From Candidatus Omnitrophota bacterium (GTDB lineage: Bacteria; Omnitrophota; Koll11; JAHIPI01), in NCBI GenBank assembly GCA_028718265.1, contig JAQUMG010000042.1, positions 1-11,218 of the forward strand: DNA of 11,218 nucleotides. Reading direction: 5' to 3'. Below are positions 7,040 to 11,218 of this stretch, in pieces (position 1 is the first letter of the stretch; every line of letters starts with the position of its first letter). A program made the position numbers and the translations under genes. The notes under the pieces are model-generated. The model searched no databases. It saw only the letters and a program-made list of their open reading frames with translations, and was not told the DNA's origin.

Positions 7040-8302
7040 ATGCCGAAATTCCCAAAAGACTTTTTATGGGGTGCTGCGACATCCAGCCATCAGGTTGAAG
7101 GTAATAATAAAAATAATGACTGGTGGAAATGGGAAATCACCGGAAAAGTAAAGGAAGCCTCCGGTCCGGCTTGTGACCAGCGGAGTTTGTATAAAAACGA
7201 TTTTAGACTCGCCAAGTTTCTCAATCATAATGCCCACAGATTTTCTCTCGAATGGAGCCGCATAGAACCGGAAGAAGGCAAATTCAGCCGCGAAGCCATA
7301 GCCCACTATAAAGAGGTAATCAAGGATCTAAGAAGTTTAGGCCTGGAGCCGATAGTCACCCTTAACCATTTTACGCTTCCCCTGTGGTTTTATGAAAGGG
7401 GAGGGTGGCTGGGGAAGGGGAGTGACTGTATTTTTGCCAATTTTGCAGAAAGGGCCGCCAGGGAATTGGGGGAGAGCGTATGTTATTGGCTTACTATTAA
7501 CGAGCCGGTAGGTAATATCAACAGCGCTTACATAGAAGGCAAATGGCCGCCAGGCGAACGGTCTCTAAAAATGGCTGCCAGGGCTTTCGTAGCAATGTTA
7601 AAAGCTCATTGCCTTGCCTATAAGGCTATACATATGGTCTATAAAGAAAACGGATGGCCTGCCCCTAAGGTAAGCTTAGCACATTTTACCGAAATATATA
7701 CTCCGTGTCGTGCCAATTCAATACTTGATAATATATCAGCGAAAGCCCGCCATTGTTACGTCAATAAACTTTTTATAGATTCGCTTATGCACGGGTGGTG
7801 CCTGATGCCCGGAATGCCATTAGCGCGTTTACCGGTTAAAAAATCATTAGATTTTATAGGACTTAATTATTACTCCAGAGACTATGTCCATTCAGGCAAA
7901 GCCGGATTGTTTGGAGATGTTTGCTCGCTGACCCACCACAGGAATTCCTGCAAACGAAACTTTCTTAATTGGGAGATATATCCTAAGGGAATTTATAAGA
8001 TTTTGATGGAATTTAAGCAATATGGCCTGCCTATTTTGATAACCGAAAATGGTATATGTGCTAAAGATGATAACGATAGGCTGGATTTTATTAAAGATCA
8101 CTTGAAAGAGGTAGCCTTGGCCATAGAAGGCGGGGCCGACGTTTTCGGCTATTTATACTGGTCTTTGATAGACAATTTTGAATGGGCGCATGGTTTCGGG
8201 CCCAGATTCGGTTTAATCGAAGTGGATTATGCCACGCAGCAAAGGATTGTAAGGCCCAGCGCACGCGTTTATGCCGGCATTATACAAAATAACTCCGTAT
8301 AA
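7040..8302 (+). CDS. Glycoside hydrolase family 1 beta-glycosidase
   Basis: This is a complete 420-residue enzyme, slightly shorter than the usual 440-480 of GH1. Family motifs appear in order: the N-terminal signature FPKDFLWGAATSSHQVEG (4-21), HRFSLEWSRIEP (66-77), VTLNHFTLPLWF (106-117), LTINEP with acid/base Glu155, PILITENG with nucleophile Glu336, and YLYWSLIDNFEWAHGFGPRFGL (371-392), which lines the sugar site. Both catalytic residues are intact, so it should hydrolyse beta-linked glucosides, galactosides or fucosides by the retaining mechanism. The exact sugar is not predictable. It has no signal peptide and so acts in the cytoplasm on imported or recycled glycosides. No transporter is nearby. 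There is no evident Shine-Dalgarno before the ATG, and an extended -10 box lies ten bases upstream. The shortening is mostly in the middle, around residues 215-300. Confidence 0.95.
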   Translation: MPKFPKDFLWGAATSSHQVEGNNKNNDWWKWEITGKVKEASGPACDQRSLYKNDFRLAKFLNHNAHRFSLEWSRIEPEEGKFSREAIAHYKEVIKDLRSLGLEPIVTLNHFTLPLWFYERGGWLGKGSDCIFANFAERAARELGESVCYWLTINEPVGNINSAYIEGKWPPGERSLKMAARAFVAMLKAHCLAYKAIHMVYKENGWPAPKVSLAHFTEIYTPCRANSILDNISAKARHCYVNKLFIDSLMHGWCLMPGMPLARLPVKKSLDFIGLNYYSRDYVHSGKAGLFGDVCSLTHHRNSCKRNFLNWEIYPKGIYKILMEFKQYGLPILITENGICAKDDNDRLDFIKDHLKEVALAIEGGADVFGYLYWSLIDNFEWAHGFGPRFGLIEVDYATQQRIVRPSARVYAGIIQNNSV

Positions 8303-8320
8303 AAAATAAAACTAAAAAGA

Positions 8321-8356
8321 CCTAGTTATTATGAGCAATTGCTCATAATAACTAGG
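8321..8356. promoter_or_regulatory. Perfect 36-bp palindrome, candidate operator of the DUF134 regulator
   Basis: CCTAGTTATTATGAGCAA (8321-8338) is followed without a spacer by its exact reverse complement (8339-8356). It begins 18 bases after the GH1 stop and ends 39 bases before the DUF134 ATG at 8396. The core is TGAGCAATTGCTCA. A perfect 18-base half-site is far beyond chance in 11 kb. No T-run follows on the + strand, so a terminator is unlikely in that direction. Its position upstream of a helix-turn-helix protein fits an autoregulatory operator, which is inference. Confidence 0.7.
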
Positions 8357-8395
8357 GGGTTAAATTGGGCGAGGAAGCAGGAGTTCATTGCAGAT

Positions 8396-8695
8396 ATGAA
8401 GCCAAAGGGCCGGCCGAAAAAAGTACGTAAGATTAAAGAAGAGCCAAAAATCACGGTTTTTAGCCCAAGAGGTAAGCCAGGAAGGCCGGATGAGGTAAAT
8501 ATCACATATGAGGAATGGGAAGCCCTGAATTTGGCGGATTTGAAAGGTTTGCGGCAAAGTAAAGCAGCCGCGCATATGGGAATTTCCAGACAAAGTTTTG
8601 GCAGGATTCTGAAGAGGGCTCATAACACGATCGCAGATGCGCTTATAAACGGAAAGATAATAAGAATCACAGGCGGAACCTATAAGGTTAGTTAA
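8396..8695 (+). CDS. DUF134 / UPF0251 family helix-turn-helix DNA-binding protein
   Basis: From the ATG at 8396 this is a 99-residue basic protein. It follows the UPF0251 pattern: GRPKK.RKI (5-13) in place of the usual 'RPRK.R.V', then VFSPRGKPGRPDEVNITYEEWEALNLADLKGL (21-52), then a sigma-like helix-turn-helix, RQSKAAAHMGISRQSFGRILKRAHNTIADALINGKIIRI (53-91), and a closing GG.Y. The in-frame TTG at 8339 would add 19 residues unlike the family and lies inside the palindrome, so it is rejected. AGGAG at 8379-8383 is 12 bases before the ATG, a little far. The family is thought to bind DNA and often sits near iron-sulfur ATPase or NifX-like genes, none of which are seen here. It may be co-transcribed with GH1 or have its own weak promoter in the palindrome region. 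Confidence 0.88.
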   Translation: MKPKGRPKKVRKIKEEPKITVFSPRGKPGRPDEVNITYEEWEALNLADLKGLRQSKAAAHMGISRQSFGRILKRAHNTIADALINGKIIRITGGTYKVS

Positions 8696-8715
8696 CAGTA
8701 ATGAATAGATGAATC

Positions 8716-8735
8716 GGGCCGTATAAACGCGGCCC
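8716..8735 (+). terminator. GC-rich hairpin after the DUF134 gene
   Basis: GGGCCG (8716-8721) pairs with CGGCCC (8730-8735) around an eight-base loop, beginning 20 bases after the DUF134 stop. No U-run follows; the next bases are CTATATAAAAAAAG. It could slow or end transcription, or only protect the message's 3' end. Confidence 0.35.
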
Positions 8736-8848
8736 CTATATAAAAAAAGCTTACGTCCTATAATATATCTTATGTAAACTACGATATATTAAACAAAAAG
8801 CCATAACCCATTGATTTCATTATTGTTACGTTTATAGTGAAATAACCT
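8736..8848. other. AT-rich intergenic stretch with a 9-bp inverted repeat
   Basis: No gene is seen here. TAATATATC (8761-8769) and GATATATTA (8783-8791) form a perfect nine-base inverted repeat with a 13-base spacer. It lies 19 bases upstream of a possible promoter (TTGATT 8811-8816, 16 bases, TATAGT 8833-8838). The repeat could be an operator for that promoter, but AT-rich DNA produces such repeats readily. Confidence 0.35.
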
Positions 8849-9094
8849 GTGGATAAGTGTGCGGCACTCTTTTGCGTAATAAGCGCCGCAATGGCGGCTT
8901 ATGGCTGCTTACCATTCGTTTTTAAGGGGCCTTTTAAGGACTACTTATTTTATGCGGGCGGCCTCTTGATTTTTGATATTTTATGGGGTATACTTGAGTT
9001 GGATGGCGCAACTTACCAATGTCCCGTTTTCGGGTCCAAAAAAAATAAACTTGGGTTGCTGCCATCCGCTTTTTTATTTATGTCTTTGTTTTGA
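8849..9094 (+). CDS. Doubtful small hydrophobic (membrane) protein
   Basis: This is an 81-codon frame starting with GTG, with an in-frame stop just upstream at 8843. It would encode a protein with hydrophobic stretches at about residues 4-25 and 32-49 and a hydrophobic end (69-81), consistent with two or three membrane segments. It carries four cysteines. I recognise no family. Against it: there is no Shine-Dalgarno, the start is GTG, and its end overlaps the oppositely directed receiver gene by 17 bases. For it: base choice looks coding-like, and a plausible promoter (8811-8838) would place the transcript start about four bases before the GTG. A later ATG at 8891 would remove most of the first hydrophobic segment. 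It may instead be the remnant of a longer gene. Confidence 0.3.
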   Translation: MDKCAALFCVISAAMAAYGCLPFVFKGPFKDYLFYAGGLLIFDILWGILELDGATYQCPVFGSKKNKLGLLPSAFLFMSLF

Positions 9095-9467
9095 TACGGG
9101 AGTCTTTGAGGGCGATCATGGTGTGTATCGCTTTTATGATATCTTCGACTTTGAAGGGTTTTGTTATATAATAATCCACCTCGTAATCATAGGCTTTTCT
9201 TATACTCGTCATTTCGTTTAAAACCGTCAGCATTATAACCGGACGCCACTTCGTGGGGTCTTTTTTTATTTCTTTCAGGACTTCATAACCGTCTTTACCC
9301 GGCATTTTAATGTCGCATATGACTATATCGGGGTTTTCTTTTTTGAATTTTGTAATACCCTCTTCCCCGCTTAGTGCATAAATGACTTCATGTCCTCTTT
9401 CGACCAGTATGGTGCGCAAGGTGTCGAGAACTCCCAGTTCGTTATCAATAGCCAGTATTTTGGCCAT
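9078..9467 (-). CDS. CheY-like single-domain response regulator
   Basis: The 129 residues are one receiver domain with no output domain. The acidic pocket is Asp8 (motif IDNE; the second acid of the usual DD pair is Asn9, with Glu10 after it). The phospho-acceptor is Asp52 in VICDIKMPGKDGYEVL, the switch threonine is Thr81 in IMLTV, and Lys103 lies in ITKPF. The full phosphorylation set is therefore present, so it probably takes phosphate from a histidine kinase encoded elsewhere and acts by protein contact. GGGAG lies ten bases before the ATG. The gene follows the PilX-like gene after 15 bases on the same strand. This suggests it helps control pilus or surface-structure assembly or motility, though placement alone cannot prove it. 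Confidence 0.93.
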   Translation of the reverse strand: MAKILAIDNELGVLDTLRTILVERGHEVIYALSGEEGITKFKKENPDIVICDIKMPGKDGYEVLKEIKKDPTKWRPVIMLTVLNEMTSIRKAYDYEVDYYITKPFKVEDIIKAIHTMIALKDSRIKTKT

Positions 9468-9482
9468 TTTCTTGTATCTCCC

Positions 9483-10625
9483 TTAATCCTCTTGCCAATT
9501 CAGAATCCAGCCTATGGGATTAGCTCCCAGGCCTGGTGGGTTTTGTTTGACATATGTAATGGTAGCCTTATCCGCTAAGGTGATATTGCCTTTAGACATG
9601 ATCTCGCCATTTATGTTGATATTGCCAAATGTACCCCACAACGAGAGCGTAAGAATGTCTCCCGTAGCGTAAACCAAGCCATTTAAGGTGGTAGGGCTCC
9701 ATATCCATATGCCCCCTCCCCTGCTCATTAAAGCAGGAAGATTGCCTACCTGAGTTTGATTGAACGTACCATCTACTATGAAATTTACCCATATGTGACC
9801 TGTGGCTATAATGCAACCTGTTAGGCTTACATCGTGTTCAATGCTAACATTACCAACTACATATATGACCCCATTAGCAGGAGTCAAAGTCGTAGATGAA
9901 AAAACCTGTGTGCCGCTAGAAGGCGTATAGATATCACCACTTTGGGTTGCCTTGGTAATATAGTACTGAAAAAAGTCTGCGTCAAAAGAAGGCAAGCTGA
10001 CGGCCGGAGCATGGTCTGTTTTTGTGCCGGTGATGCTTCCCTGTAAAAGCGTCCGCACGTGGCCTACTGCGCTGGCATTACCATTAACGATACAAGGGCG
10101 TAATAGGCCGACTACATAAACGGCCGGCGGCGACAGGAAACCTCCGGTTGCCGAGCTGTTTGAATGAACACCATTTGAATTGCCGCAATTTGTCGTGGTC
10201 TGATTTGTAGGTAGTATTTTTTTGTCTGCCAGGATAGTATAATTAAAGCTAAGAGGAATGTTCGCCTTTACTTCTGTTTTTAATCGTCTGGAAATACCGT
10301 TAGCAGTTCCGGTCGAAGTTATTAATAATATGTTATCACTTGCCCATTTTGAACTGCTGATATTTACGGTTATATTACCCGTTCCCAGATTTCTCACTAT
10401 GGGAAACTTTGACAAATCAAAGGTATTGTCCCAAAGTTCCTGTATTGCCTCTTCTATTCCCGCTTCTGCCAGATAATATGCTTCTGTGGAGGCCTTAAGC
10501 CGTTTTACGGTAAAAGCATCTTTTAATAGCATAAAAGAAAGAGCCGCAGACGCTATAACCGCTATACCTATTAGTATTACGGTCGTAAGGAATGCCGCGC
10601 CTTTTTTGCTTGCACAACTCTTCAT
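9483..10625 (-). CDS. PilX-like minor pilin with beta-helix-like C-terminal region
   Basis: This is a 380-residue protein. The N-terminus (MKSCASKKGAAFLTTVILIG..., hydrophobic to about residue 34) is a PilX-type pilin leader and stem helix, followed by AYYLAEAGIEEAIQELW (49-65), the 'A..lAEAGi..A' motif shared by PilX-like proteins. The glutamate typical of position 5 in mature major pilins is not seen after KKG, as often in PilX relatives. Residues about 100-220 are Asn/Ser/Thr-rich. Residues 245-370 repeat short strands such as GVIYVVGNVSI, TGCIIATGHIWV, LNGLVYATGDI, INGEIMSKGNITL, which looks like a parallel beta-helix or the polymer-like end domain of other PilX-type proteins. It is likely inserted in the inner membrane and added to a type IV pilus or related fibre. 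It starts four bases after the preceding stop, so coupling is likely. Confidence 0.8.
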   Translation of the reverse strand: MKSCASKKGAAFLTTVILIGIAVIASAALSFMLLKDAFTVKRLKASTEAYYLAEAGIEEAIQELWDNTFDLSKFPIVRNLGTGNITVNISSSKWASDNILLITSTGTANGISRRLKTEVKANIPLSFNYTILADKKILPTNQTTTNCGNSNGVHSNSSATGGFLSPPAVYVVGLLRPCIVNGNASAVGHVRTLLQGSITGTKTDHAPAVSLPSFDADFFQYYITKATQSGDIYTPSSGTQVFSSTTLTPANGVIYVVGNVSIEHDVSLTGCIIATGHIWVNFIVDGTFNQTQVGNLPALMSRGGGIWIWSPTTLNGLVYATGDILTLSLWGTFGNININGEIMSKGNITLADKATITYVKQNPPGLGANPIGWILNWQED

Positions 10626-10629
10626 TTTC

Positions 10630-11218
10630 TTATTTACTCGTATTTCTGGGCTCTACCTCAATAGTTATCGATCTGCTTATAGTTGCACCCGTTGATATGT
10701 CTTCATCTATAGCCAGGTTTACCTCGAACCCCTTTGTTAATTTTTGGCCGTCTACCTCAATGGTAAATATACCATAATCCGACTTCTGGGTAAAATAACC
10801 TCCAATATCTACCATTGTTGTATTGCCCGGCCAATAGATGGAAACGTCTTTTAAGATGCGGCTCTGGTCGTACTTGTCAGGCGTTATTCCGCCATCTCCC
10901 AGTGAAGTAAAAGTGGCATTATATTGAACATACCGCCCGCCCGATATAGCAGAAATATCCCCGGGGTTTCCGGAAACCGTAATACCCGGGATCGCGGTCC
11001 AGTCGCCGTCCGCTTCCAATGTTGCTTTATTGTCGTCACTTCTTACTTTGATGGATAGCGAGGCATCGCCGTTTGCTATAGCAGTATACTGAAGCTTTGT
11101 AAAAGCAGGATTTTCGATACCGGTATCAAAAATTTGTGATATAAAATTTCCTTCGTTCATATAGCTTACTTCCACTTCTTCGACAGCGTATATACGTCGC
11201 TCTCCACTAATGCCTGTC
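10630..11218 (-). CDS. Extracellular beta-sandwich-like protein, likely pilus- or surface-associated (5' truncated)
   Basis: The frame stays open to the right edge, so 195 residues of the C-terminal part are seen and the GTG at 11175 is internal. Near the visible start, GNFISQIFDTGIENPAFTKLQYTA followed by ASLSIKVRSDD..., then GGRYVQYNATFTS and ILKDVSIYWPG, matches a beta-sandwich pattern ('F.S..fDTG....f..l.w.a....s...qvR', 'GrYvQYra.f') common in secreted and pilus-associated proteins of environmental bacteria. The last part (about 120-195: FTQKSDYGIFTIEVDGQKLTKGFEVNLAIDEDI) is another beta-rich module. A pilin-like N-terminus could lie outside the window. Its stop is four bases from the PilX-like start, making these genes one operon with the receiver gene. 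The exact family is not recognised. Confidence 0.7.
   Translation of the reverse strand, partial: TGISGERRIYAVEEVEVSYMNEGNFISQIFDTGIENPAFTKLQYTAIANGDASLSIKVRSDDNKATLEADGDWTAIPGITVSGNPGDISAISGGRYVQYNATFTSLGDGGITPDKYDQSRILKDVSIYWPGNTTMVDIGGYFTQKSDYGIFTIEVDGQKLTKGFEVNLAIDEDISTGATISRSITIEVEPRNTSK

Noticed and set aside
8339..8395. TTG at 8339 as the DUF134 start
   Set aside because: It lies in the centre of the palindrome and adds 19 residues with no family likeness.
8848..8856. TGTGGATAA, a perfect DnaA box, beside AT-rich DNA, as a replication origin
   Set aside because: Only one box is present, and a single match in 11 kb on either strand is not surprising. No dnaA, dnaN or box cluster is seen.
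9023..9034. CCCG-TTTT-CGGG hairpin as a terminator for the receiver gene
   Set aside because: It has only four pairs; on the - strand the T-run lies before the hairpin, not after it.

Overview
The window looks like chromosomal DNA of an uncultured diderm (Gram-negative-type) bacterium. It has moderate GC content, good Shine-Dalgarno sequences before several genes and sigma70-like promoters. It encodes an outer-membrane-type beta-barrel, signal-peptide proteins, a FecR-domain protein and type IV pilin-like proteins. The mix (LemA with M48, FecR, PilX-like, DUF134, MEDS and a 'PELVEG'-type dispersed repeat) recalls Omnitrophota and similar uncultured lineages. That placement is an impression from gene content, not a demonstrated assignment. 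I see no tRNA, rRNA, CRISPR array, insertion sequence or phage gene.

Left region (1-2591, + strand): a tight three-gene run. It starts with the 3' end of an M48/HtpX-like metalloprotease that carries an unusual tail (a GYF_2-like domain and two zinc ribbons). Next is LemA, then an exported protein with a long coiled coil ending in a retropepsin-type aspartic protease domain. This is a plausible envelope or proteolysis module and the best candidate for an undescribed combination.

Middle region (2637-5918): a textbook sigma70 promoter drives a FecR-domain exported protein on the + strand. A predicted outer-membrane beta-barrel on the - strand converges on it, with only 12 bases between the stop codons.

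Central right (5937-8695, + strand): a promoter lying back to back with the barrel promoter leads into a roughly 70-nt leader. The leader contains a dispersed-repeat copy and two mutually exclusive hairpins at the ribosome binding site of a tandem ACT-domain protein. A stand-alone MEDS sensory domain protein and a GH1 beta-glycosidase follow. The GH1 gene lacks a Shine-Dalgarno and has an extended -10 box only ten bases before its start codon. After it comes a perfect 36-bp palindrome directly upstream of a DUF134/UPF0251 helix-turn-helix regulator, which suggests autoregulation.

Right region (8696-11218): an AT-rich intergenic stretch holds an inverted repeat and a doubtful small membrane-protein ORF. 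Beyond it lies a - strand operon read from the right edge inward: a 5'-truncated extracellular beta-sandwich-like protein, a PilX-like minor pilin with a beta-helix-like C-terminus, and a CheY-like receiver protein. This operon probably concerns type IV pilus or surface-structure assembly and its control.
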